Numbered from the stretch's first letter, positions 35,575 to 44,654 are shown. The stretch is DNA of 64,000 nt from Bradyrhizobium sp. 149 (GCF_023073915.1 NZ_JADPKK010000013.1:496001-560000); one strand, 5' to 3'. The notes: generated from the sequence alone by a model not told the origin. Translations and numbers: made by a program.

Positions 35575-36384
35575 TTAAGAGGCGAAAATCACGTCCTCGC
35601 GCTGGCTGACATGCCAGGGAATGACCAGCTTCTCGATCCGGTCCACAATCCAGAACAGGATGACGCCGAGCAGCGCAAGGATCACGAGCGCTGCGAACAT
35701 CGTCGGCAGGTCGAAGGTTCCGATCGAGCGCTGCATCACATAGCCGATGCCGGAATTCGAGCCGACGAACTCGCCCACGACCGCGCCGACCACGGCGAGC
35801 GTCACCGACACTTTGAGGCCGGAGAAGATCGCCGGTAGCGCATGCGGCAGGTTCACCGCACAAAACACCTGGAAGCGGCTGCCCTGCATGGCTCGGGCGA
35901 GATCGACCATATCTGGATCGACCGATTTGAAGCCCTGCACCGCGGAGACCACCACCGGAAAGAAGCCGAGCAGGAAGGCCGAAATCACCTTCGGAATGAT
36001 GCCGAAGCCGAACCAGACCACGAACAGCGGCGCGATTGCGATCTTCGGCACGGATTGGGAAAACACCAGCAGCGGATAGATGTAGCTCTCCACGGTCTTG
36101 GAGCCCGCGATCAGCATCGCGATGGGGATACCAAATAGCGCCGAGAGCGCGAAGCCGCAGACGGTCGCATAAGTCGTCGGCCAGGACTGGCGCAGCAATT
36201 CCGGCCAATCGGTGCGCAGCACCGCAATGACATCGCCCGGCGACGGGATTTGATAGGCGGGAATCTTGAACAGCCGGATCGCGAGATCCCAGGCGACGAT
36301 GATGAACACCAGGAACAAAAACGGCCGGATCCAGGCCGCGTTCAGGATCTTGGACACCGCACTCTGCGGCTTTAGCTCAGCCAC
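35575..36384 (-). CDS. ABC transporter permease (SsuC/TauC type)
   Basis: A 269-residue inner-membrane permease with about six spans and the coupling loop DMVDLARAMQGSRFQVFC. The start is GTG 36384 with GGGAG 6 bases upstream. It is the first gene of the transporter-catabolic run; a plausible promoter with an overlapping palindrome lies 35-63 bases upstream. The end (VIPWHVSQREDVIFAS) is a short cytoplasmic tail. Confidence 0.92.
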   Translation of the reverse strand: MAELKPQSAVSKILNAAWIRPFLFLVFIIVAWDLAIRLFKIPAYQIPSPGDVIAVLRTDWPELLRQSWPTTYATVCGFALSALFGIPIAMLIAGSKTVESYIYPLLVFSQSVPKIAIAPLFVVWFGFGIIPKVISAFLLGFFPVVVSAVQGFKSVDPDMVDLARAMQGSRFQVFCAVNLPHALPAIFSGLKVSVTLAVVGAVVGEFVGSNSGIGYVMQRSIGTFDLPTMFAALVILALLGVILFWIVDRIEKLVIPWHVSQREDVIFAS

Positions 36385-36418
36385 GTCTCACTCCCGGCAG
36401 TCTTGTTCGTTGGCGGAG

Positions 36419-36447
36419 AAATTAACCCGTTGGGTAAATACTGTCCA
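36419..36447 (-). promoter_or_regulatory. Candidate promoter with palindromic operator in the spacer
   Basis: On the minus strand, TGGACA (36447-36442), a 17-base spacer and TAATTT (36424-36419) make a plausible sigma-70 promoter for the ABC/catabolic operon. The spacer and -10 contain the palindrome ATTTACCC-AAC-GGGTTAAT (36439-36421), with one mismatched pair. Placement between -35 and -10 is what a repressor needs. The TetR gene just upstream is the natural candidate. Confidence 0.6.
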
Positions 36448-36511
36448 GTGGTTTTGCTGTGACGTTTTGCGCAGGGGTTCCGGGCTTTGGCAGGTAGCGG
36501 AGTCGAATGCG

Positions 36512-36649
36512 CTCGTGTCCCGGACGCGCTGCAACGCCCTATAGCGTTGCTGCGCAGAGCCGGGACCCAGAGGCGACGTGCTCCACAGTTGCGTGGGCCC
36601 CGGCTCTGCAGCGCACCGCAAGAGCGCTGCGCTGCGTCCGGGGCACGAG
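36512..36649. repeat. Long intergenic palindromic repeat, family B
   Basis: An approximately 138-bp imperfect inverted repeat: CTCGTGTCCCGGACGC at the left end faces GCGTCCGGGGCACGAG at the right, and inner arms CAGAGCCGGG/CCCCGGCTCTG pair as well. It fills the space between the TetR gene stop and the ABC permease promoter, so it may separate the regulator transcript from the operon. Confidence 0.75.
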
Positions 36650-36675
36650 ACCGCCTCGTGGCCCGGACTGCGCCG

Positions 36676-37383
36676 CTACACCGTCTGCGCCACCGCGGCG
36701 CGCGAGTTCGGCACCTTCGTCGTAGCTAACAGCGCGGCCGAGCGTCCCGTCAGCGCTGCCAGCACGAGGCCGACCATATGGTCCAGCCGCTCGTCCTTCG
36801 CATCCTTGGCCAGCAAATCGCGGCCGAAAATCACGCTGAGCGTCGCCGAATTCGAAAGATAGAAGAAACAGAGTCCCGCGATCGAGATGTAGAGCTGCAC
36901 CGGATCGACCTCGACCTGGAAGTCGCCGCCGTCGACGCCGCGCCGCACCACGGTGCGGATCATCTCGACGAAGGGTGAGTGCATCGACTTGACCTTGGTC
37001 GAGCGCTTCAGGTGCTTTGCGCGCGCGAGATTCTCGGTCTGGAGCAGCGAGAGGAATTCGGGATTGCGCAGGAAATAATTCCAGGTGAACTCGATCAGGC
37101 GCCTGATCGCCTCGGGCGGGTCGAGATGTTCGAGATCGAGCCCGCGCTCCTCGCTGCGGATCTTGTCATAGGCGCCTTCGAGCACCGCGAGATAGAGCTC
37201 GTCCTTGTTGCCGACGTGATAGTAGAGCATCCGCTTGTTGGCGCCGGCCTTTTCGGCAATGCGATCGACCCGCGCGCCGGCAAGCCCATGGGCCGAGAAT
37301 TCCTGCTTGGCGGCTTCGAGAATGCGCAGCCGCATCCCCTCGGGGTCGCGCTGCCATTTCAGAGTTCGCTTTGCCTTCGCCAA
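36676..37383 (-). CDS. TetR family transcriptional regulator
   Basis: A 235-residue regulator. The helix-turn-helix region runs from about residue 17 to 62 (RILEAAKQEFSAHGLAGARV, EKAGANKRMLYYHVGNKDEL). The C-terminal domain (ENLARAKHLKRS, YISIAGLCFFYLSNSATL) resembles the group that regulates catabolic and transport operons. The start appears to be TTG 37383; no better ATG exists before the HTH. It is on the same strand as, and upstream of, the ABC/catabolic run, and a palindrome in that run's promoter is a likely target. Confidence 0.88.
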   Translation of the reverse strand: MAKAKRTLKWQRDPEGMRLRILEAAKQEFSAHGLAGARVDRIAEKAGANKRMLYYHVGNKDELYLAVLEGAYDKIRSEERGLDLEHLDPPEAIRRLIEFTWNYFLRNPEFLSLLQTENLARAKHLKRSTKVKSMHSPFVEMIRTVVRRGVDGGDFQVEVDPVQLYISIAGLCFFYLSNSATLSVIFGRDLLAKDAKDERLDHMVGLVLAALTGRSAALLATTKVPNSRAAVAQTV

Positions 37384-37447
37384 ACCGGTTGCTCGCTGAG
37401 TGGTCTCAGGATGCCGTGTAACACGCGGGCGGCCCGCCGCATAGTTT

Positions 37448-37535
37448 CGTCATTGCGAGCATAGCGAAGCAAATCCAGACTGCCACCACGGAGACAGTCT
37501 GGATTGCTTCGTCGCAAGAGCTCCTCGCAATGACG
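37448..37535. repeat. Intergenic palindromic repeat, family A
   Basis: Arms CGTCATTGCGAG (left, 37448) and CTCGCAATGACG (right, ending 37535), with GAAGCAAATCCAGACTG and CAGTCTGGATTGCTTC pairing near the loop. Same family as 31005-31092. It lies between the VOC gene stop and the TetR gene start. Confidence 0.85.
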
Positions 37536-37552
37536 AGAGGACAGAACGCCTC

Positions 37553-38401
37553 TCAATCCACCGGCTTCGGCGAGCGCTCCAGCAGGACCGTCTGGATGCC
37601 GCAGGTGCCGGTCCGCACCGTCATGATGCGCGTGCCCGGCTTGCGGCCATGGCGCACCTCGCTGACATCGACGCCGGCGGCGATCAGGCGGGCGCGGGTG
37701 GCGTCGATGTCGGCCACCCGCCAGCTCAGGCCCCAGAGGCGGTCATGCAGGGGATCGCCGCCCGCGCCTGGGCGGCGTACCACCTCGACGATGAGATCGC
37801 CGCAGCGGAAGAACATCAGCTGGCCCCAATCCTGGTGCGAACGGTCGAGCGCCAGATCGAGCCCGAGCCGCGCGCCATAGAGCGCGGCGGCGCGATCGGA
37901 ATCCTCGGTGGTAATCACGACGTGGTCCAGCGCATCGATCGGCGCAATATCGGTCGCCGGCGACAACGGACGCTCGTCAGCCAGTTCGAGGAAGAACATG
38001 CGCACACTGCGCGTGAGTTCCGTGGCAGCGCGCGTCCGCTTCCAGTGCAGGATCGCGCCGCTCTCCGCATCGCTGCTTTCGACCTCGGCAACCGGATCTG
38101 GCTTGAGCGCCACCCGGTCCAGCCGCCGGTGCATCTTGCCCATGTCCGCGACACGAAAGCACAGGCTGGCGAGCACGCCTTCCTGGCCATCGAGCAGCGC
38201 GCGCATGCGCTCGGCGGTCATGCTGAAGCCGTTCGGCGCCATCAATTCGATCGTCATGTTCGCAAGAGTGAACAGCACCCGGTCGGCGCCCTCGCCCGAG
38301 TTCTGCCAGGCCGGCGCGCGCCCGAGCAGCGTCTGATAGGCCGCCTTGGCCGCACCGATATCCCTGACCAGAGCGACGACGTGATCGAGGCCGGTGATCA
38401 T
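37553..38401 (-). CDS. VOC (glyoxalase/dioxygenase) family protein
   Basis: A 282-residue protein made of two vicinal-oxygen-chelate halves: the first starts ITGLDHVVALVRDIGAAKAA and the second IDALDHVVITTEDSDRAAAL, each with the beta-alpha-beta-beta-beta order and a His near the start of the first strand. ATG 38401 follows a good GGGGGA ribosome-binding site. The family includes extradiol dioxygenases, glyoxalases and epimerases; the fold does not tell which. It is transcribed away from the sugar kinases at 38.6 kb. Confidence 0.85.
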   Translation of the reverse strand: MITGLDHVVALVRDIGAAKAAYQTLLGRAPAWQNSGEGADRVLFTLANMTIELMAPNGFSMTAERMRALLDGQEGVLASLCFRVADMGKMHRRLDRVALKPDPVAEVESSDAESGAILHWKRTRAATELTRSVRMFFLELADERPLSPATDIAPIDALDHVVITTEDSDRAAALYGARLGLDLALDRSHQDWGQLMFFRCGDLIVEVVRRPGAGGDPLHDRLWGLSWRVADIDATRARLIAAGVDVSEVRHGRKPGTRIMTVRTGTCGIQTVLLERSPKPVD

Positions 38402-38611
38402 GTTTCCCCCTTGTTGATTGGCCGGAACCGTGAACCGAGAGACGGCAATTGTCCGGGCTTGGCATTGCCCGGCGATGGTCGTATTCCGGCCCCATGCCGA
38501 CCTCAAGCGCTTCGTGCGGCAGTTTTGCGGATAATTTCAGCGGTCCCCCGGCGGAACCGGTGTTACAGTAACCCTGCCGGCCGGGACCACAAAGCGCATC
38601 ACGGACAAGCA

Positions 38612-39505
38612 ATGCAGGCTCTCTTTATCGGACAGACCTATATCGACGTCGTTTTCATCACCGACCACATGCCGACCGGTGACGAGAAGCACGTGGCCTC
38701 GGACTACGCGGTTTCCTTCGGCGGCAACGCGGTGACGGCGGCGTTCTGTTGCGCCAAGCTCGGCATCGTGCCCGATCTGATCGCCACGGCGGCCAATGAC
38801 TGGCTCGGCCGCATGTTCATGGACATGTGCGCGAAATACGGGATCTCGCTGCATGGGCGGAAGGTCAACCAGTCTTCGCTGTCCTTCATCATGCCCAAGG
38901 ACGGCAAGCGCGCCATCGTCCGCTGCCGCGACGACGACCACATCCATCCATTCCCGATGCTCAATCTCGGCGGCTGCCGCGCGCTGCATGTCGACGGCCA
39001 TCAGCCCGATGCCGCGATCCACTACGCAAAAGTCTGCCGCGAGGCCGGCATCTTGACGTCGCTCGACGGTGGCGGCCTGCGCACCAACACGCATGAGCTA
39101 CTGGAATTCATCGACGTGGCGATCGTCGCCGAGCGCCTGTGCGAGCAAATGGATCTGACGCCGGAGAAGATGCTCGACTATCTCAAGAGCCGCGGCTGCA
39201 AGATCGGCGGCATCACCATGGGCGAGAAGGGCCTGCTCTGGTATAATGAAACAGGCGCGGTCGAGATCATGCCGGCGATGCCGATTCCGCGCGAGCGCGT
39301 GATCGACACCAACGGCGCCGGCGACGTCTTCCACGGCGCCTATGTCTATTCCTATCTCGCCCATCCCGGCAAAAGCTGGCGCGAGCATTTTGATTTTGCC
39401 CGCGCCGCCTCGACCTTCAAGATCCAGCGTCTTGGCAACGAAGCCGGCCTGCCGACGCTTGTCGACATCGCCAAGGTCAGGCGCGAGTTCGAGGTCAGGG
39501 TCTAG
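38612..39505 (+). CDS. PfkB family sugar kinase
   Basis: A 297-residue carbohydrate kinase. The N-terminal signature region contains YAVSFGGNAVTAAFCCAKLG and the C-terminal PfkB signature is DTNGAGDVFHGAYVYSYLAH, with the catalytic Asp inside GAGD. ATG 38612 is chosen because the frame is open 321 codons further upstream only as antisense of the VOC gene. It lies 18 bases before a second PfkB kinase, with which it probably forms an operon. The sugar is unknown. Confidence 0.9.
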   Translation: MQALFIGQTYIDVVFITDHMPTGDEKHVASDYAVSFGGNAVTAAFCCAKLGIVPDLIATAANDWLGRMFMDMCAKYGISLHGRKVNQSSLSFIMPKDGKRAIVRCRDDDHIHPFPMLNLGGCRALHVDGHQPDAAIHYAKVCREAGILTSLDGGGLRTNTHELLEFIDVAIVAERLCEQMDLTPEKMLDYLKSRGCKIGGITMGEKGLLWYNETGAVEIMPAMPIPRERVIDTNGAGDVFHGAYVYSYLAHPGKSWREHFDFARAASTFKIQRLGNEAGLPTLVDIAKVRREFEVRV

Positions 39506-39523
39506 CGTTCGCCGAGGTCTGTT

Positions 39524-40441
39524 ATGGGACGCGTCTTCGTCGCCGGCAGCATCAACATGGATGTGGTGGCGACAGCCGATCGCCATCCGAAGGTCGGCGA
39601 GACCGTCGCCGGCAGGCAGGTGCTGTATTTTCCGGGCGGCAAGGGCGCCAACCAGGCGGTCGCGGCGTCACGGCTTGGCGCGAGGACCACGCTGATCGGC
39701 CGGCTGGGCAAGGATCCGTTCGGCGGTGAGCTGAAGGCTTTCCTTGGCGATCAAGGCATCGATCTCGGCTACCTCCAGGAGACGAGTGAGGCCCACACCG
39801 GCACCGCGATCATCACGGTTGCGGACGCCGACAACACCATCATCGTCATTCCCGGCGCCAATGCACTGGTCGGCGCTGATGATGTCAGCGTTGTACCCAT
39901 CTTGAAAGGCGACGTTGCCGTCAGCCAGTTCGAGATCCCGCTGCCGACGATTGCCGCGTTCTTTCGCCGCGCGCGGGATGCCTCGGCCACGACGCTGCTC
40001 AACCCGGCCCCGGCACAGAACATGTCGGGCGAATTGCTCGCGCTCGTCGACATCCTCGTGCTGAACGAGACCGAGCTCGGCTTCCTCGCCGGTGTCGAGT
40101 TATCCGACAGTGACCAGACCGCGCGGATCATCGACGTCGCGCGAAAACTTCAGGCGCGCGAGGACCAGACCATCTGCGTGACCCTCGGCAAGCGCGGCGT
40201 CCTCGCGCTCGCCGGACGCGAGGAATTGTCGGTGCCCGCCCGCTTGGTGAAGGCGATCGACACCACAGGCGCCGGGGATTGTTTTGTGGGAGCGGTCGCG
40301 GCGCAACTTGCCGACGGCGCAGCGCTGCGCGCGGCACTCGCGTTCGCCAATGCCGCCGCCTCTATCTCCGTGCAGCGCATGGGCGCCGGGCCGTCGATGC
40401 CGACGGCCGGGGAAGTCGCCGCCGTCCTCAACGCCGGCTGA
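39524..40441 (+). CDS. rbsK: Ribokinase (PfkB family)
   Basis: A 305-residue kinase with the ribokinase opening GSINMDVVATADRHPKVGET, the first signature FPGGKGANQAVAASRLG, NPAPAQNMSGELLAL and NETE, and the second signature DTTGAGDCFVGAVAAQLADG. These are the features that distinguish ribokinases from fructokinases. It should phosphorylate ribose or a related pentose. It follows the other PfkB kinase closely and its TGA abuts the convergent oxidoreductase stop (no spacer). Confidence 0.85.
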   Translation: MGRVFVAGSINMDVVATADRHPKVGETVAGRQVLYFPGGKGANQAVAASRLGARTTLIGRLGKDPFGGELKAFLGDQGIDLGYLQETSEAHTGTAIITVADADNTIIVIPGANALVGADDVSVVPILKGDVAVSQFEIPLPTIAAFFRRARDASATTLLNPAPAQNMSGELLALVDILVLNETELGFLAGVELSDSDQTARIIDVARKLQAREDQTICVTLGKRGVLALAGREELSVPARLVKAIDTTGAGDCFVGAVAAQLADGAALRAALAFANAAASISVQRMGAGPSMPTAGEVAAVLNAG

Positions 40442-41662
40442 TCACGCCAGCGCGCTCTTCAGGTCAAAACTTTCGTCGGCGGCCTGCGCCGGCGTGATCG
40501 AGCGATCCAGGCCGAACAGGCGGCGACCGAACATGTGGTCGCCGGCGCGGTTGATCGATTCGATGCCGAGCAGACTGTCGCCCTTGTAGCAGAACGCCGA
40601 GAACGCCTTCCTGGCGGGATCGCCGCGCAGCACGACACGGTCGTAACCGGTGGTGAGGCCCGCGATTTGGAGCTTGTCGTCGCCCTGGTCGCTCCAGAAC
40701 CAGGGATGGCTGTCATAGGCCTTCCGGTCGCCGGTCAGCCGCGCCGCAAGGCAGCGCGCGTGATCGGTGGCGTTCTGCACCGATTCCAGCCGCTGCGATC
40801 CGCCGAAGCGCGGGCTTGCGAACAGCGCGCAATCGCCGATCGCCGAGATATCGGGATCAGCCGTCGAGAGATATTCGTCGACGATGATGCCGGCGGCGAC
40901 CGGCAGCCCCGCCTCCGCCGCCAGCTCGATGTTCGGCAGCACGCCGACGCCGACCACGACGAGATCCGCCGGCAGATGCCTTCCGTCGCTCAAGGAGACG
41001 CCGGCGACCTTGCCGGCGTCCGCCTCGATCGCGGTTGCCTGCACGCCGAGGTGGATGCGGATGCCGGCCTCGCGATGCCGCGCCTGAAAATACTCCGAGA
41101 CCTCCGCCGTCACAGCGCGCGCCATCACGCGCGGGGCGAGCTCGAGCACGTCGACCTCAAGACCCTTGATGCGCGCGGTGGACGCGAATTCGAGGCCGAT
41201 GAAGCCGGCGCCGATCACCACCACCCGCGTCTTCGACGGGATGATCTTTCGCAGCGCCTCGCTCTCGTCGAGAGTGCGCAGATACTTTACATCGGGGAGA
41301 TTGGCGTTGGGCAGATCGAGCAGCCGGTTGCGCGCGCCCGTCGCCAGCACGAGGTGGCCGTAGGGCAGCGTCTTGCCCGAAGCGAGCAGCACCTTGCGCC
41401 CCGCGCGGTCGATCGACACGACGCGGCCCGCGAGCAGATTGATGGCCTGGTCCTGGTAGAATTTTGCCGGCCGGAACATCAGGCTCTCCGGCCCCGCCGC
41501 GCCCTTGATATAGGCCTTGGACAGCGGCGGCCGCTGATAGGGCAGATGCGCCTCGTCATTGATCAGGCAGATGGGAGCGGAAAATCCCGCCTGACGCAGG
41601 GATGCCGCGACCTGGTAGCCGCCATGGCCGGCACCGACAATGATCACCGGACCATCCGTCAT
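40442..41662 (-). CDS. FAD/NAD-dependent ferredoxin-reductase-type oxidoreductase
   Basis: A 406-residue flavoprotein of the rhodocoxin/putidaredoxin reductase class. The FAD site is VGAGHGGYQVAASLRQAG, the NAD site is VVVIGAGFIGLEFAS, and the second FAD motif is ISAIGDCALFA. The C-terminal reductase domain has WFWSDQGDDKLQIAGL and FSAFCYKGDSLLGIESI. These enzymes feed electrons from NAD(P)H to a 2Fe-2S ferredoxin for oxygenases or P450s; no ferredoxin gene is beside it. It is divergent from an enoyl-CoA hydratase/isomerase gene. Confidence 0.9.
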   Translation of the reverse strand: MTDGPVIIVGAGHGGYQVAASLRQAGFSAPICLINDEAHLPYQRPPLSKAYIKGAAGPESLMFRPAKFYQDQAINLLAGRVVSIDRAGRKVLLASGKTLPYGHLVLATGARNRLLDLPNANLPDVKYLRTLDESEALRKIIPSKTRVVVIGAGFIGLEFASTARIKGLEVDVLELAPRVMARAVTAEVSEYFQARHREAGIRIHLGVQATAIEADAGKVAGVSLSDGRHLPADLVVVGVGVLPNIELAAEAGLPVAAGIIVDEYLSTADPDISAIGDCALFASPRFGGSQRLESVQNATDHARCLAARLTGDRKAYDSHPWFWSDQGDDKLQIAGLTTGYDRVVLRGDPARKAFSAFCYKGDSLLGIESINRAGDHMFGRRLFGLDRSITPAQAADESFDLKSALA

Positions 41663-41901
41663 CGGACAGCCCGTTTCCGCAAGACACGAGCGTGACCCAT
41701 GTCGTCTCCTCTCTCACTGGTTTTGGTTTTCTGGCCCAGGAGGAGCCGGCGCTCGTGTCCGTCCCTTGGCAAAGGCGGCCCATTTGAGCCTATAGTTCCG
41801 GCTTGCGCAAGAGCAGCGGGCGGGCACTGGCGGCCGGGGATTGTCACCCCTCGGCTTCTGCGATTTAGTTGCAGCAAGGACCTCATGCCGGGGATTTCAA
41901 G

Positions 41902-42696
41902 ATGCCAGCTCCCATCTCCCAACCCGACGATCCCGCGCTGCTCCGGATCGACGGCCCGATCGCGACCATCACGCTCAACCGCCCCGCCGCGTTCAACTCG
42001 ATCAATCTGGCGATCGCGCAAAAGCTCGAACAGCTTGCGGCCTACATCGAAGGCGCCGACGACGTCAGGGTTGTGATCCTCGAAGGCGAAGGCCGCGCCT
42101 TCTCGGCCGGCGGCGATCTGCAGACGATCGGTGCTGCCGCGGAGGCCAACACGGTCACGCCCGTCGTCGGCGAACTATTGAAGCACTATCACGCCTTCAT
42201 CGAGATCATCCGGCGCATGCCGAAGATCTCGCTGTCCAGCGTGCACGGCTCGGCCGCCGGCGCCGGCATGGGCCTCGCTTTCGTCACCGATCTCTGCATC
42301 GCCGCGGAGAATGCCAAATTCACGCCGGCCTATGCCAAGATCGGCGTCTCGCCAGATGGCGGATCTACGGTCGGGATCGTCAACACGGTCGGCCCGCGTC
42401 GCGCGCTGCAGATTTTCCTGTCCGAGGACAATTTTACCGCGCAGCAGGCCCATGAATGGGACCTGGTTGCGAAGGTCGTTCCCGCCGCCGAGTTGAAGAC
42501 GGCAACGCGAACTCTCGCCGAGCGGCTGGCACAGAATCCGCCGGCGGCGATTGCCGGCACCAAGTCGCTGGTCTACCAGGCCGCCACGACACCGGTAAAG
42601 CAGCAGCTCGATGCCGAGGAGCACAAGATCATCATGGCCATGAACACGGAGGAGTTTCGCGCCGCGGTCAAGAAATTCACCAGCAAGAGCAAGTAG
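41902..42696 (+). CDS. Enoyl-CoA hydratase/isomerase family protein
   Basis: A 264-residue crotonase-fold protein. The oxyanion-hole segments are GEGRAFSAGGDLQTI and SSVHGSAAGAGMGLA. The segment AKIGVSPDGGSTVG has an Asp where classical hydratases have Glu, as in PaaG-type isomerases (2,3-dehydroadipyl- or epoxyphenylacetyl-CoA isomerase class), so isomerase rather than hydratase activity is plausible. ATG 41902 follows GGGGA by 7 bases. No beta-oxidation partners are adjacent. Confidence 0.88.
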   Translation: MPAPISQPDDPALLRIDGPIATITLNRPAAFNSINLAIAQKLEQLAAYIEGADDVRVVILEGEGRAFSAGGDLQTIGAAAEANTVTPVVGELLKHYHAFIEIIRRMPKISLSSVHGSAAGAGMGLAFVTDLCIAAENAKFTPAYAKIGVSPDGGSTVGIVNTVGPRRALQIFLSEDNFTAQQAHEWDLVAKVVPAAELKTATRTLAERLAQNPPAAIAGTKSLVYQAATTPVKQQLDAEEHKIIMAMNTEEFRAAVKKFTSKSK

Positions 42697-42713
42697 CATT
42701 CACGCAAGCAGGC

Positions 42714-44054
42714 TTACTTGGGACAGATATAGCCCGTGCCCGCCGGCGACTTGAAGCATCCGACCGATTCCGGCAGCACTTTCTGCGGCAGCCACAGCAC
42801 CACGCTCGGGAAGTAGATCGCGAACGCAATCGTCCCCAGGAACACCAGGTAGATCGGCAAGGCGGCGCGTAGCGCTTTGGCGAAACTGACGCCCACGAAT
42901 TTCGACGCCATCAGCAGCACAAGACCGTAGGGCGGCGTGATCAGACCGAAGGCCAGCGTTGCGATCAGCACCACGCCCATATGCACGGCATTGATGTCGC
43001 CGGCTTCCGTCAGTGTGTTGACCAGCGGCATGAAGATGATGATGGTCGGCACCGGCTCGATGAAATCGCCGACCACCGTGAAGAGCAGCACCATCAGCAG
43101 CATGATGAGATGCGGATCGTTGCCGGCGAGCGAAGTGATGACCTCGGCGATGTAGCTTGCACCGCGCAAATAGGCGAGCATCCAGCCGAACGCATTGGCG
43201 GCACCGATCGTGATCAGCGGCAGCGAGAAGATAAGGCCCGCAAGGCAGAAATCATACGGAATCTTGCTGATATGCGCACGGTTGAGCGCGGGGATCACGA
43301 CCACGACAATCCAGACCACGGCAACGACGCCGGCTTCCGTCGGCGTGAACCAGCCGGTCAGAATGCCCCCTAGCAGGATCACAGGGATCATCAGTGGCAG
43401 CGCCGCATCGCCCGCCGCGAACACCACCTGCCGCAGCGGGGCACGCGGCTTGCGCAGGCCGGAGGGGCCGAAGAAATAGCAGTAGATCATCAGACCGAAG
43501 CCGATCATCAGGCCGGGCACGACGCCTGCCATGAACAGGCCGGCGATCGAGACGTTGCCCACGGCGCCATAGACCACGGCGGTGATGCTCGGCGGCACCA
43601 GCGCCGCGATGGTCGATGCGGATGCGATGATCGCGGCGATGAAGGCGGGCTCGTAACCCTCGCGCTTCATCGGGCCGCCCAGCGCGCGGCTCATCACGGC
43701 GACGTCGGCGGTGGTCGAGCCCGACATTTCCGAGAAGAACATGCTGAAGACCACCACGACCTGCGACAGGCCGCCCCTGATATGGCCAACGAGGGACACC
43801 GAGAGGTTGGCTATTCGAACCACCACATTGGCCGAGCTCATGAGCTCGCCGACCAGCAGGAAGAACGGGATCGCCAGCAGCGCCTCGGAATCCACGCCGT
43901 CGAAAACCTTCTGGATGATCGCGGCGAGCGAGACGTCCGACAGGAGCGCGCCGATGAAGACGCCGGCCATCAGCGAGAACGGCACGGGCACGCCGAGATA
44001 GCCGAACGACAGGAAGCAGACCGTCATCAACGCCAGAACAATGGGTGCGCTCAC
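42714..44054 (-). CDS. TRAP transporter large permease (DctM)
   Basis: A 446-residue inner-membrane protein with about twelve spans and the DctM signatures PVPFSLMAGVFIGALL, SGSTTADVAVMSRALGGPM, IMIPVILLGGILTGWFTPTEAGVVAV and FIEPVPTIIIFMPL. It is the sodium- or proton-coupled channel of a TRAP importer. Its ATG overlaps the DctQ stop (4 bases). The C-terminus beyond about residue 420 (KVLPESVGCFKSPAGTGY) is longer than typical and may face the periplasm. Confidence 0.94.
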   Translation of the reverse strand: MSAPIVLALMTVCFLSFGYLGVPVPFSLMAGVFIGALLSDVSLAAIIQKVFDGVDSEALLAIPFFLLVGELMSSANVVVRIANLSVSLVGHIRGGLSQVVVVFSMFFSEMSGSTTADVAVMSRALGGPMKREGYEPAFIAAIIASASTIAALVPPSITAVVYGAVGNVSIAGLFMAGVVPGLMIGFGLMIYCYFFGPSGLRKPRAPLRQVVFAAGDAALPLMIPVILLGGILTGWFTPTEAGVVAVVWIVVVVIPALNRAHISKIPYDFCLAGLIFSLPLITIGAANAFGWMLAYLRGASYIAEVITSLAGNDPHLIMLLMVLLFTVVGDFIEPVPTIIIFMPLVNTLTEAGDINAVHMGVVLIATLAFGLITPPYGLVLLMASKFVGVSFAKALRAALPIYLVFLGTIAFAIYFPSVVLWLPQKVLPESVGCFKSPAGTGYICPK

Positions 44055-44632
44055 GGCTGCGTCCTCATCTGTGCGTCGGTGATGACAGGCGCCCCGTCGT
44101 CCTCCTCGGGCGGCTCGGGGTGGTCAAAGCCATTGCGCAGGCCGTTGACGAGCTGCTCGATGGTGAACAGGCCGATCAGCACGCCCGACAGCGGAATGAT
44201 TGCGTAGAGCGAAGCGATCGGGGTGCCCGACGGCAGGCGGAAACTGCCGAAGCCGCGGAGGTAGTTCTGATAGCCGTACCAGATCAGACAGAAGGCGACG
44301 CCGAGCACCACGAGGCGAATGATCACTTCCACGATCAGCCGTGAGGCGCCGTGCAACGCCTCGGAGATCGCGGTGAGATAGAGATGGTCATTGCGCCGGG
44401 TCGCGGCCGCAGTGCCGACGAAGATCGCATAGATGAACAGCGTCGAGGTCACTTCCTGAAGCCACAGCCAGGGATGGCCGATGGTGCGGGTGACGATGTC
44501 GGCGGTCACCGACAGCGAGAAGCCGAAGCAGAGCACGCCGCAGAGGATCATCAGCGCCAGCTCGAGCCAGTCCAGCCCGCGCCATTTGAGGTGGCGTTGC
44601 CTTTGCACCAGCAGTTTGTCGGCGATGGACAT
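44051..44632 (-). CDS. TRAP transporter small permease (DctQ)
   Basis: A 193-residue four-span protein of the DctQ class (WLELALMILCGVLCFGFSLS, WLWLQEVTSTLFIYAIFVGT, ATRRNDHLYLTAI). The Trp-Leu-Gln-Glu and RRNDH region is the DctQ hallmark. ATG 44632 is preceded by GGGAGC; upstream in-frame codons come from a palindromic repeat and are not coding. It pairs with DctM and is co-translated with it. Confidence 0.92.
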   Translation of the reverse strand: MSIADKLLVQRQRHLKWRGLDWLELALMILCGVLCFGFSLSVTADIVTRTIGHPWLWLQEVTSTLFIYAIFVGTAAATRRNDHLYLTAISEALHGASRLIVEVIIRLVVLGVAFCLIWYGYQNYLRGFGSFRLPSGTPIASLYAIIPLSGVLIGLFTIEQLVNGLRNGFDHPEPPEEDDGAPVITDAQMRTQP

Positions 44633-44654
44633 TGTTGCTCCCGGCTGCAGCTTT

